This document shows, piece by piece, positions 9,337 to 17,688 of a stretch of 37,191 nt of DNA (position 1 is its first letter; every line of letters starts with the position of its first letter). The notes beneath the pieces were generated by a model, which saw only the letters and a list, made by a program, of their open reading frames with translations, had not been told where the DNA came from and searched no databases. The DNA is from Candidatus Thiomargarita nelsonii (GTDB taxonomy: Bacteria > Pseudomonadota > Gammaproteobacteria > Beggiatoales > Beggiatoaceae). The translations under genes and the position numbers were made by a program. The stretch lies in NCBI GenBank assembly GCA_000785145.2, contig JSZA02000063.1, positions 1 through 37,191 on the forward strand, in the 5' to 3' direction.

Positions 9337-9803
9337 AAATCAACAAAATTACATGACAAAATTTATAAGAAGTTTGTTCAACCGCAGACTTTTTCATTTA
9401 CTGATTCTGACGGGATTGTGAATGAAAAAACTCTTATTGTCGGAAATAATGGCACAGGCAAAAGCTCTATATTACAGGCTATTGTGATTTTGCTTGCCTC
9501 GGCTATTAGAGATAATTTTAATCCTAAAAACTTAGATTGGCCCGGATTTGAATATCGTCATTTACAAACCAATGCCATTAAGTTAAGCTTTTTTTGTAGG
9601 GTGGGTAGAGCTTCGCTGCACCCACCATTGTTATAAATTTACGCAGGATCTTCGTTTCAAATGTTTGGTGGGTTGGGCGTCCCATAACGATGTTGCGCGG
9701 GCAACCACAAGGGATTGCCCCTACCCACCCTACAATATCTCTTAACTTAATGGCATTGCATTTACAAACTGGTCCTCTACCTGTTTTTTTGTACAGTTAC
9801 GGC
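9337..9803 (+). pseudogene. AAA ATPase (RecF/ABC-type) remnant interrupted by a MITE
   Basis: The reading KKFVQPQTFSFTDSDGIVNE leads to a Walker A motif (VGNNGTGKSSILQAI) and GFEYRHLQTN. At that point a 189-bp MITE (9570-9758) interrupts it. Removing the element and one copy of its 11-bp target duplication rejoins the frame as FEYRHLQTGPLPV, which is what relatives show there. The N-terminal strand before the Walker A and the whole C-terminal half (signature motif, Walker B) are absent. The gene was therefore already truncated, or has been truncated since. The family is SMC/RecF-like ATPases often found in defence loci. No function can remain. Confidence 0.75.
9570..9758. mobile_element. MITE with 18-bp terminal repeats and 11-bp target duplication
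   Basis: Ends are CAATGCCATTAAGTTAAG and CTTAACTTAATGGCATTG. The flanking direct repeat CATTTACAAAC is exact and 11 bp long (9559-9569 and 9759-9769). The interior carries shared subrepeats (GTAGGGTGGGTAGAGC, GGGCAACCACAAGGGATTGC) and no coding sequence. Insertion split an ATPase reading frame. A transposase acting in trans is required; none is in this window. Confidence 0.88.
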
Positions 9804-10774
9804 AAATTTATTGTTTGGCCGAAAAGCGCGTTTTACAGCGTAAAGGCTCCGTTTCGCCTTTGCGTATTGGGCAAGAATCCTTTTGGTGAGGCGTTAAATT
9901 TAGCAGTTGCCAATGAAACTGTTAAAGGTAGAAAAATTGCAGTGCGTTATACCTATCTCTTAAAAAATACCTTTGATTGTAATATATTATATATTTAATG
10001 GCATTGAGATTGAGCCTACCAGCACAAAATGTATTATCAGCCGCCGATACGCTCAGGGATGAAACTAAAAGCCATAAAATAGGATTGATTGTCATTTTAT
10101 TCATTAGATTTTTCCTAAAAGTAATTGACTTCGTTTCGGGAAATCCGCGCAATGGACGAAACAACTTTTCTGGACAACTATACAGGGATTATCCAAATCA
10201 GTTGTCTGGATAGCCACAGATACAGCAAATGGCGTACAACTTTAAAATTCCTATTATTTCAATTAGATAGATTTAATGAGTGGTGCTCCTATGAACAGCT
10301 ATGAACAATTGCTTTAAGAAATCCTATTTTTTAAAAAAATAGGATTTCTTTGAAAGTTTTAAATTAAATTTTGGACTCCATCGTGTTATAAATAATGCGC
10401 CCAACTGTTTTGGCAATCAGGGATTTCGTGTGTTTGCGGTGTAAACGCAGCAGCGTCTAGCACTTAATTTTGCAGGACGCTCCGCGTCCTGGCAGGCATT
10501 CCTTTGCCTCGCGCACTCTCTTAGACATAAGTTTTTAAGTAGTTGAAATAAAATAATATTTGTAGGGTGCGTCCTACGCACCAATGCCACCTTCGTTAAG
10601 GGCAACCATAAAGGATTGCCCCTACACCCGCCCCTACGCCAATGGCATTGACCCTACATGTATGGAAATTGGCTTAACTTAATGGCATTGGTCCTACGCA
10701 CCCTACAAAACCTCGTAAATGGACTTGTGTCGGCTCGATGAGCGCTTCGCTAAGGGAACGAGGACAATATAGCA
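9804..10774. other. Decayed repeat-rich DNA without an intact gene
   Basis: Short open stretches such as KNPFGEALNLAVANETVKG (about 9860-9980, plus) look once-coding, but I cannot assign a family. A stray MITE right end (TTTAATGGCATTG) sits near 9996-10008. From 10470 to 10720 there are short palindromes (CAGGACGCTCCGCGTCCTG near 10473, GTAGGGTGCGTCCTACGCAC near 10562, GGCAACCATAAAGGATTGCC near 10602). Another CTTAACTTAATGGCATTG end lies near 10673-10690. I see no promoter or intact gene. Confidence 0.5.
10316..10350. repeat. AAATCCTATTTTTT hairpin, family copy
   Basis: AAGAAATCCTATTTTTT pairs with its complement around a very short A-rich loop. This copy is far from an intact gene. See the related hairpins at 11286, 11576, 23314, 29898, 34371 and 36652. 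Confidence 0.8.
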
Positions 10775-11000
10775 CTCCGGCGCAACCAAGTCACCCCACA
10801 ATTGGGATCAACTAAAGATTCATAGACAATTGCTAATCCTGCTTGTAATTCATCCGTCGCGGCGGTTAATTTGACTGGCAAGGGTGACAAAATGTGGCTT
10901 GGTTCAAAGCCTCAAAAACATTAAGGTAATCTTGTAGAGTGTTTAAGTGTCGTAGGGCTTGATACACCGGAAAGGGCCAGTCTGTCTTGGCTTTTTTTGC
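10775..11000 (-). pseudogene. Unidentified coding remnant with frameshift
   Basis: On the minus strand the reading KTDWPFPVYQALRHLNTLQD, followed by YLNVFEALNQA, runs to a stop. Nearby, in another frame, HILSPLPVKLTAATDELQAG and then LAIVYESLVDPNCGVTWLRR continue with protein-like composition. The two look like one former gene broken by an indel near 10890-10900. I do not recognise the family. No start or end can be placed. Confidence 0.4.
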
Positions 11001-11575
11001 AAAATTATTTTAGGGCTAGCGGGTGTCCCGCCCAACCCACCCTACAATTCAACATTTAACCCATCCTACGCTCGCTTTTTCATCAAACATATTAATTTGC
11101 CAAAATAAAAAATGAGACTAAAACCCCCAAAGCTAGTAAAAATGGGGCTCGTGTATTTTTGAGGTGATTTTATTTTGGGAGGGTAAAATAAAAAAAGATA
11201 TAGTACATTAATCCAGGCGGAGCGAACTATCAATTCGTTTATTTAGCTGGACGGGGTTTGCAACTGATGGTTTTGTTCCGTTTTTAGAAATCCTATTTTT
11301 TGGAAAAATAGGATTTCTTAAACAAGGCTCCTAGTAGTCGCTTTAGCGACTTGGACGGCGATAAATCGCCTACTCCTCTGCGGAATTTCCTCAATCATAC
11401 AATCAAATCAAGGTTTAAGACAGCACATCACTTTCCGAGATGATCGGTGGAAATTGATGAATTAGACCAAAAATTATCCAGAAGGCGATCACATACTTTA
11501 CCTCTGAGAAAGAATTTGAAGTCATCGACTATCTTAATCTTGTTTTATCTCTTGCTTGACGAAAGTGAGCCACCC
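11001..11575. other. Intergenic DNA with hairpin and palindromic motifs
   Basis: There is no supportable gene. It holds an AGAAATCCTATTTTTT hairpin at 11286-11318 and the motif TAGTAGTCGCTTTAGCGACTT near 11333-11354 followed by GGCGATAAATCGCC. The same two motifs recur near 36450-36500. A short piece near 11400-11560 may be ex-coding but has no recognisable family. Confidence 0.5.
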
Positions 11576-11608
11576 AAAAATCCTATTTCTTCAAGAAATA
11601 GGATTTTT
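11576..11608. terminator. AAATCCTATTTCTT hairpin in the cusB leader
   Basis: AAAAATCCTATTTCTT pairs with its complement around a 2-nt turn and is followed by TTTTT. It ends 20 bp before the cusB ATG, with AAGGTG between. The preceding GCCACCC is shared with the copy at 23314. It may terminate read-through from the left or form part of the cusB 5' leader. Confidence 0.6.
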
Positions 11609-11627
11609 AAATTAAGGTGAAAATCTC

Positions 11628-12872
11628 ATGCGTACATTTATTATCTTATTAACCGCAACATTGCTATTGACAGCTTGCGGAAAATCTGACAACGCCCTAG
11701 AACATGCCAAAAAGCATTTAGATTCTAAATACCTTTGCCCCATGCACCCGCAAATTGTGCGAAATGAACCCAGCAATTGTCCTATTTGTGGCATGATGTT
11801 AGTAAAAAAGGAAATTCAACCGGCGCCACCAAAAATGGCGCCTAAAAAACATGCCGAAAAAGATAAACATCCAACGATCACTATTCGCCCAGAAATTATC
11901 CAAAATATGGGATTAAGGACCACAAAGGTTAAAAAGGGCAACTTACAGAAATACATCAAAACGGTAGGTTATGTCGCTTATAACGAAGACAAATTGGTAC
12001 ATGTTCACCCCCGCTCCACTGGCTGGGTAGAAAAACTCTACATGCGACGAGAAAGCGAAACCATAAAACGAGGTCAATCTTTGTTGGAAATGTATTCTCC
12101 AGAAATCTTAGAAGCACAACAAGATTTCTTAGTCGCCCTACGCTCTGGCAGTAAAGGCACAAGCATCAATCGCCAGCAATACCGGAATGCTATACGAAAT
12201 CGTTTACGTTTGTTAGGTGTACCCGATAGCATTATTAAAAAAATTGAGCGTCAAAACAAGTCTATCAATAAGGTGCCTATATTCGCGCCGCAATCTGGCA
12301 CGGTTATCGGCTTAAATATTCGTCAAGGTATGTATGTCACGCCTAGCTTAGAAATGTTCACCATTGTTGATTTATCAACGATATGGGTTATGGTTGAAGT
12401 CTTTGAGCATCAGTTGGATTGGATTCAGACGGGATTGAGTGCCAAAATCAGAGTACCCGCTTTGCCCGGGCGCGTCTGGAAAGGGAAAGTAGATTATATT
12501 TATCCTGAACTTGAACCGAAAACCCGTACTTTAAAGGTAAGACTAGGCTTTGATAATCCTAAAGGGCAGTTAAAACTGAATATGTTTGCTCAAGCGGAGA
12601 TTCACGGTAAGCCTAAAGGGGAAGTTTTAAAAATTCCGCGACAAGCCCTCATTGTCACTGGAGAGCGTGAAAGTGTGATCGTGGCTTTAGGCGATGGCAG
12701 ATTTAAGCCAGTGGATGTTAAAACGGGGATGCGTAGTCAAGGCGAGGTTGAAATTTTGTCGGGACTCAAAAAGGATGAACGGATTGTCTTGTCTGGACAG
12801 TTTTTGATTGATTCTGAGGCCAATTTACAGGCGAGTTTTTTGCGGTTTAGTGGTGGGGGACACCAACATTAA
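11628..12872 (+). CDS. cusB: Copper/silver efflux RND periplasmic adaptor, CusB-type
   Basis: This is the membrane-fusion protein that links an inner-membrane RND pump to an outer-membrane channel and hands over Cu(I)/Ag(I). The 414-aa protein starts with a lipoprotein signal (lipobox LLTAC, Cys17). A heavy-metal-binding domain follows (YLCPMHPQIVRNEPSNCPIC, about 35-58), with Cys, Met and His ligands. Then come the barrel-sandwich/hairpin region (VGYVAYNEDKLVHVHPRSTG; YSPEILEAQQDFLVAL), a lipoyl half (FAPQSGTVIGLNIRQGMYV) and the beta-barrel (VDLSTIWVMVEVFEHQLDWI). The partner pump cusA lies 950 bp downstream on the same strand. The two are separated by an acetyltransferase gene and mer debris, which breaks the usual cusCFBA order. 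cusC, cusF and cusRS are not seen. The start is set by AAGGTG 8 bp upstream. Confidence 0.92.
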   Translation: MRTFIILLTATLLLTACGKSDNALEHAKKHLDSKYLCPMHPQIVRNEPSNCPICGMMLVKKEIQPAPPKMAPKKHAEKDKHPTITIRPEIIQNMGLRTTKVKKGNLQKYIKTVGYVAYNEDKLVHVHPRSTGWVEKLYMRRESETIKRGQSLLEMYSPEILEAQQDFLVALRSGSKGTSINRQQYRNAIRNRLRLLGVPDSIIKKIERQNKSINKVPIFAPQSGTVIGLNIRQGMYVTPSLEMFTIVDLSTIWVMVEVFEHQLDWIQTGLSAKIRVPALPGRVWKGKVDYIYPELEPKTRTLKVRLGFDNPKGQLKLNMFAQAEIHGKPKGEVLKIPRQALIVTGERESVIVALGDGRFKPVDVKTGMRSQGEVEILSGLKKDERIVLSGQFLIDSEANLQASFLRFSGGGHQH

Positions 12873-12909
12873 ACAAATTATTTCGCAACAACTCTATAAA
12901 CTAAAGAAA

Positions 12910-12935
12910 GGGCAACCATAAAGGATTGCCCCTAC
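12910..12935. repeat. GGGCAACCATAAAGGATTGCCC palindrome
   Basis: An imperfect palindrome with core GGGCAACC-ATAAA-GGATTGCCC followed by CTAC. The same motif is found near 2853-2877, 9706, 10602 and 24448-24474, always intergenic or inside other elements. It is a REP-like dispersed repeat. Confidence 0.7.
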
Positions 12936-12963
12936 ATCATCATAAAGAAAAAAAATTACACTA

Positions 12964-13527
12964 ATGACTAAAATAGTCGAGCTTAAAACAAACCAGCTTT
13001 TGTTAAGGCAATGGCAAAAGGAAGATTTTCCATTATTTGCCAAAATAAATTATGATTCCGTTGTTATGGAATATTATCCCAGCGTCTTAAGTGAAGATGA
13101 AAGTAATGCTATGGCTCATAAGTTTGAGTCGCTAATATCAGAAAGGTCTTGGGGTTTCTGGGCAGTAGAGCTAATTGACGAAAACAAATTTATTGGTTTT
13201 GTTGGGCTTCATAAACCAACTTATGAATTACCTGTCACACCTTGTATTGAAATTGGGTGGCGTTTAGCTAAGGAGTATTGGGGTAAAGGGTATGCTACTG
13301 AAGCGGCTAGGGTGGCTCTAAAATTTGCGTTTGAAGAACTAGGCTTAAACGAGGTTTATTCATTTACCTCGGTTTCCAATAAAAAATCATGGTCAGTTAT
13401 GGTGCGCTTGGGTATGCAGAATACAGGTGCCAACTTTGAACACCCAATTATTCCCGAGAGCCATCCACTTAGGGAGCATGTTTTGTATAAAATAACCAAG
13501 GCACAATGGAAAAATACTGTTCCTTGA
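12964..13527 (+). CDS. GNAT-family N-acetyltransferase (RimJ/RimL-like)
   Basis: A 187-aa acetyl-CoA-dependent N-acetyltransferase of the RimJ/RimL (Acetyltransf_3) group. The N-terminus has the typical ELKTNQLLLRQWQKEDFPLF. The acetyl-CoA-binding motif A is IGWRLAKEYWGKGYATEAA, and motif B is the EELGLNEVYSFTSVSNKKS region ending MVRLGMQ. The substrate is not predictable; it could be a ribosomal protein, a small amine or an antibiotic. It sits between cusB and cusA with no clear Shine-Dalgarno (only A-rich sequence upstream) and is preceded by a REP-like palindrome. It is probably a later insertion into a metal-resistance locus. Confidence 0.9.
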   Translation: MTKIVELKTNQLLLRQWQKEDFPLFAKINYDSVVMEYYPSVLSEDESNAMAHKFESLISERSWGFWAVELIDENKFIGFVGLHKPTYELPVTPCIEIGWRLAKEYWGKGYATEAARVALKFAFEELGLNEVYSFTSVSNKKSWSVMVRLGMQNTGANFEHPIIPESHPLREHVLYKITKAQWKNTVP

Positions 13528-13785
13528 TAAAGGAGGGATAACCGGCATTGGCTGTGGCTAGTCCCTCTATGCCAGTTATCTCATTGTCAAAAGTAACAAT
13601 GGCCTCTTTATCTTGGTAAGACACGGAAGTACAAAACCAAAGGCCCAACACAGTGAGGCACCAACCGCAGCCCCTAAACCGCCAACTAACGAAAAAACGC
13701 CTAATTGAATCGTCTCAACATTCACACCGGCTTGGCGAGCAACCTTACCAATGGTGAGTTTTTTATCTGATTGAGTTTTAATCAT
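13517..13785 (-). pseudogene. Collapsed mercury-resistance remnant (merR-merT-merP pieces)
   Basis: Within 270 bp on the minus strand are three recognisable fragments. The first 27 residues are the N-terminus of a MerR-family regulator (LTIGKVARQAGVNVETI, helix-turn-helix). In the same frame this passes into SLVGGLGAAVGASLCWAFGF, the first membrane helix of a MerT-like mercuric transporter. In a MerT the cysteine pair follows AS; here only one Cys remains. In another frame, 13627-13517 reads SVSYQDKEAIVTFDNE and then LATANAGYPSFIKEQ, the C-terminal half of MerP. Internal deletions have fused the genes, and none can work. It lies between cusB and cusA, next to other metal resistance. Confidence 0.78.
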
Positions 13786-13825
13786 TTTCGTTTTTCGTTT
13801 TTTTTTCTTTCATAAGGAATTCATC

Positions 13826-16800
13826 ATGTTAAAAAACCTAATAAATTGGTCCATCCACAACCGCTTTCTAGTCCTAGTCGCCACCCTCATTCTCAGCGGC
13901 TGGGGTTGGGTATCTTTACAACAAACCCCCTTAGACGCAATCCCCGATCTTTCCGATGTACAAGTCATCATCAAAACGGCTTACCCCGGACAATCTCCCC
14001 GTGTCGTCGAAGATCAAGTCACTTATCCCATTACCACAACCATGCTCTCAGTGCCCGGCGCACAAGTCGTGCGCGGATATTCTTTCTTTGGCGATTCTTT
14101 TGTTTACGTCATATTCAAAGATGGCACCGACATCTACTGGGCGCGTTCCAGAGTTTTGGAATATCTAGCCGCCTCTAGCCTACCGCCCGGCGTACAACCC
14201 CGTTTAGGTCCCGATGCCACCGGCGTCGGTTGGGTTTATTCCTACGCCTTAACTGATCCCACCGGCAAACATGATTTATCTCAATTGCGTAGTTTGCAAG
14301 ACTGGTTTTTAAAATTTGAATTGCAAACCGTGCCCGGCGTTGCCGAAGTCGCTACCGTCGGCGGCATGGTGCGACAATACCAAGTGGTTGTCGATCCCGA
14401 CAAATTACGCGCCTTTAATATTCCCTTATCACGCATCACTCAAGCCATTAAAAATGCCAATCAAGAAGTCGGCGGCTCCGTCATTGAACTCGCCGAAGCC
14501 GAATACATGATTCGCACCAAAGGCTACTTATCTTCCATCCAAGACATTGAAACCATCCCCGTTGCTGTCAGTGAAACCGGCACCCCTTTATTAGTCCGAG
14601 ACTTAGCGACAGTACAAATCGGCCCAGAAATGCGTCGCGTCGTCGCTGATTTAGACGGAGAAGGCGAAGTCACTGGCGGTATTATCGTCATGCGCTATGG
14701 CGAAAACGCTTTAAGCACCATTGCTGCGGTTAAAAAGAAATTAGAAGAACTCAAGGCAGGACTACCAGAAGGCGTAGAAATTGTAGAAACTTATGACCGA
14801 TCCGCCCTCATCCAACGCGCCGTCAACAATCTCAAAGAAAAACTCTTTGAAGAATTTATCGTTGTCGCGCTCGTCTGCCTAATCTTTTTATTTCACTTGC
14901 GATCCGCCTTTGTCGCCATTATCACTTTACCCATTGGCGTACTCATCTCTTTCATCATTATGCAGCAACAAGGCATTAACGCTAATATCATGTCATTAGG
15001 CGGCATAGCGATAGCCATTGGCGCAATGGTGGACGCTGCCATCGTCATGATTGAAAATGCCCATAAACACTTAGAACGTTGGCGACAGGCGCATCCTAAG
15101 CAAAAAATCACATCGTCAGAACATTGGCAATTGATAGCCACAGCGGCTTGTGAAGTCGGCCCAGCACTATTTTTTTCTTTATTAATCATTACGTTAAGCT
15201 TTATACCTGTTTTTACCTTAGAAGCCCAAGAAGGCCGCCTATTTGCCCCACTCGCGTTTACTAAAACTTATGCCATGGCAGCCGCTGCTGGTTTAGCGGT
15301 GACAATCGTACCCGTATTAATGGGCTATTTTATTCGCGGATGGATTCCCAGTGAAAAAACTAATCCTATCACTTGGTTGCTCATTTTTATCTATAAACCT
15401 TTACTCCGGCTGGTTTTGTTTTTTCCGCGTACTACTGTCTTTTTAGCTTTTTTGGTCATGTTGACCGTTTATATTCCCTTATTTGGTATAAAAACAATCG
15501 TCCCCATACCCGGAGATCAGCCTTGGTTGGCAAAATTGGCTGACGGCTTAGGCTCTGAATTTATGCCCGAACTCTATGAAGGCGACTTATTATACATGCC
15601 CACCACTTTGCCCGGCTTATCTATCGGCAAAGCACAAGAATTGTTACAACAAACCGATAGATTGATTGCCACGGTGCCAGAAGTGAAAAGCGTTTTTGGC
15701 AAAATTGGCCGCGCTGATACGGCGACTGATCCGGCTCCTTTAACTATGATTGAAACGATTATCCAATTAAAACCGGAAGAGGAATGGCGCGAAGGTTTGA
15801 CGGTGGCAAAATTAATTGAGGAATTGGATCAACTCGTCGATTTTCCGGGCGTGACTAACGCATGGGTGATGCCCATCAAAACGCGCATTGATATGTTAGC
15901 CACCGGCATTAAAACGCCAGTGGGTATCAAAATTTCAGGTCCTGATCTAAAAGTGATTGAAGACATCGGGCGGCAGATTGAAAAAGTGGTGATGCAAGTT
16001 GAGGGCACAACTTCCGCCTATTCGGAGCGCGTCGCGGGCGGACGTTATATTGAAATATCCCCAGACAGAGTGAAAGCGGCGCGTTTAGGTTTAAATATTT
16101 CTGACATCAACGCCGTTATCAGTGCGGCTGTGGGCGGCACGAATATCACTGAAACCATAGAAGGATTAGAGCGTTATCCGGTGAATTTGCGTTTTCCGAG
16201 AGAAGTGCGTGACGATTTGGAAGATTTAAAGGGATTGGTGTTAGTCACACCGACAGGCGCCCAAATATCCTTGGCCCAAGTCGCTGAAATTAAAATAGTT
16301 GATGGTCCACCCATGCTGAAAAGTGAAAATGCCCGATTAAATGGTTGGACATTTGTCGATATTCGCGGCGTAGATGTGGGGACTTATGTACAGTCAGCGC
16401 AAAAAGTGGTGCGCGAACAAGTGAAATTACCCGCAGGCTATTCGATAACTTGGGCTGGACAATATGAATATATGCTCCGCGCCAAAGAGAAATTGACCCA
16501 AGTTGTCCCTTTAACGCTGTTTATCATATTGCTGCTACTTTATTTAACCTTTGGTAATATGACTGAAGCGTTATTAGTGATGCTGACTTTACCCTTTGCC
16601 TTAGTCGGCGGCTTTTGGTTCATATTCCTACTAGACTATAATATGTCCGTTGCGGTTGGGGTTGGATTTATTGCGCTCGCGGGCGTTGCGGCAGAATTTG
16701 GAGTGATAATGTTAGTCTATTTAGATAATGCCATTAGAGAATACCAAGCCAATAATCAATTAAATAATTTAAAAGACTTAAAAGCGGCACTGATGGAGGG

Positions 16801-17020
16801 TGCTGTGTTGCGAGTCCGCCCGAAAGCGATGACGGTGGCGGTGATTATTGCCGGATTATATCCCATTATGCAAGGACATGGTACGGGTTCTGAAGTGATG
16901 CAGCGAATTGCCGCGCCGATGGTGGGGGGGATGATTACGGCGCCGTTGTTGTCGTTGTTTGTGGTGCCGGCGGTTTATTTGTTGTGGAAGGGGAGAGGAT
17001 ATAAAAGGGATAAACCTTGA
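13826..17020 (+). CDS. cusA: Copper/silver RND efflux pump, CusA-type
   Basis: A heavy-metal-efflux (HME) RND inner-membrane transporter of 1064 aa (E. coli CusA has 1047) that exports Cu(I)/Ag(I) using the proton gradient. It has 12 predicted helices and two large periplasmic loops. The first begins after SLQQTPLDAIPDLSDVQVII. Signature stretches are YPGQSPRVVEDQVTYPITTT, the fourth-helix GGIAIAIGAMVDAAIVMIEN (Asp403 is the likely proton-relay acid), LSFIPVFTLEAQEGRLF, ATGIKTPVGIKISG and RVRPKAMTVAVIIAGLYPIM. A short extra segment (TIVPIPGDQPWLAKLAD) precedes the EFMPELYEGDLLYMP motif. AAGGAATTC precedes the ATG. Similarity to CusA rather than CzcA suggests monovalent Cu/Ag. The partner is cusB upstream. 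Confidence 0.95.
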   Translation: MLKNLINWSIHNRFLVLVATLILSGWGWVSLQQTPLDAIPDLSDVQVIIKTAYPGQSPRVVEDQVTYPITTTMLSVPGAQVVRGYSFFGDSFVYVIFKDGTDIYWARSRVLEYLAASSLPPGVQPRLGPDATGVGWVYSYALTDPTGKHDLSQLRSLQDWFLKFELQTVPGVAEVATVGGMVRQYQVVVDPDKLRAFNIPLSRITQAIKNANQEVGGSVIELAEAEYMIRTKGYLSSIQDIETIPVAVSETGTPLLVRDLATVQIGPEMRRVVADLDGEGEVTGGIIVMRYGENALSTIAAVKKKLEELKAGLPEGVEIVETYDRSALIQRAVNNLKEKLFEEFIVVALVCLIFLFHLRSAFVAIITLPIGVLISFIIMQQQGINANIMSLGGIAIAIGAMVDAAIVMIENAHKHLERWRQAHPKQKITSSEHWQLIATAACEVGPALFFSLLIITLSFIPVFTLEAQEGRLFAPLAFTKTYAMAAAAGLAVTIVPVLMGYFIRGWIPSEKTNPITWLLIFIYKPLLRLVLFFPRTTVFLAFLVMLTVYIPLFGIKTIVPIPGDQPWLAKLADGLGSEFMPELYEGDLLYMPTTLPGLSIGKAQELLQQTDRLIATVPEVKSVFGKIGRADTATDPAPLTMIETIIQLKPEEEWREGLTVAKLIEELDQLVDFPGVTNAWVMPIKTRIDMLATGIKTPVGIKISGPDLKVIEDIGRQIEKVVMQVEGTTSAYSERVAGGRYIEISPDRVKAARLGLNISDINAVISAAVGGTNITETIEGLERYPVNLRFPREVRDDLEDLKGLVLVTPTGAQISLAQVAEIKIVDGPPMLKSENARLNGWTFVDIRGVDVGTYVQSAQKVVREQVKLPAGYSITWAGQYEYMLRAKEKLTQVVPLTLFIILLLLYLTFGNMTEALLVMLTLPFALVGGFWFIFLLDYNMSVAVGVGFIALAGVAAEFGVIMLVYLDNAIREYQANNQLNNLKDLKAALMEGAVLRVRPKAMTVAVIIAGLYPIMQGHGTGSEVMQRIAAPMVGGMITAPLLSLFVVPAVYLLWKGRGYKRDKP

Positions 17021-17161
17021 TTTATCCGCGCGATTCTGCAATTCTTGTGTTCATTATGATCACAAACTTCTAAATCAGGTGAGTCCAACCACCGATGCAA
17101 CTAAAAGCTATGGTTATTTCGTTTTTCTTTTTTGACGGTTTTTAAAAATCAGGTATTTGTT

Positions 17162-17497
17162 ATGATGATAACAACAGAGACGATAACACCACAAAAAGTA
17201 TTAAATTTAGCACTGTCTTTACCGATCACTGAGCAGCATTGGTTGAAGCAACAATTAAACCATCTTCTGCTAAAAACTTTACCAGAAAATGCCACACTAG
17301 AACAAGCCATTGAACTTTACCTTAGCGATAAGTGCAGCCTTGGACAGGCGGCGGAGTTAGCGGGCGTGACTCGATGGGAGATAATGGATATTTTGTCGAA
17401 GCGTGGTATTCCCACCAATGCTGGACACGAATTCACGACAGATGAAATAGAAACCATGCAGAACGTTTTTGAGGTACGCTATGGCAGTCGTTCGTAG
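17162..17497 (+). CDS. UPF0175-like antitoxin, apparently orphan
   Basis: A 111-aa protein from MMITTETITPQ; upstream in-frame codons look non-coding. The C-terminal half is the UPF0175 (COG2886) pattern: ATLEQAIELYLSDKCSLGQA, then AELAGVTRWEIMDILSKRGI, a helix-turn-helix-like unit. In this family it is usually paired with a downstream PIN-fold (DUF3368) toxin. Here the frame that should open over the stop codon (MAVVRRLMGR) ends after 10 codons, and no PIN protein follows. The gene therefore looks like an antitoxin whose toxin has been lost. The family call is good; the regulatory role is inferred. Confidence 0.75.
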   Translation: MMITTETITPQKVLNLALSLPITEQHWLKQQLNHLLLKTLPENATLEQAIELYLSDKCSLGQAAELAGVTRWEIMDILSKRGIPTNAGHEFTTDEIETMQNVFEVRYGSRS

Positions 17498-17688
17498 GCT
17501 AATGGGCAGGTAACAATTTGACAAATTTGTAACCACCAACCCCCATCAGCATAATCAAGATAAGCGGCACCAAGAGGATTAGGGGGATGGGCGGGTAATA
17601 AGTTGACAAACCCATGATCAATTGTCCATACTTTTTATTGTTGGCGACATAAGACGCCGCTTGTTGAAACTCAAATTGGAGGTAAAAA

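Noticed and set aside
10417..10605. 62-aa minus-strand frame
   Set aside because: It is composed of short palindromic repeats (CAGGACGCTCCGCGTCCTG and GTGCGTCC motifs) translated by chance.
17486..17515. Start of a DUF3368-type toxin after the UPF0175 antitoxin
   Set aside because: A frame MAVVRRLMGR opens over the antitoxin stop but ends after ten codons, and no PIN motif follows.
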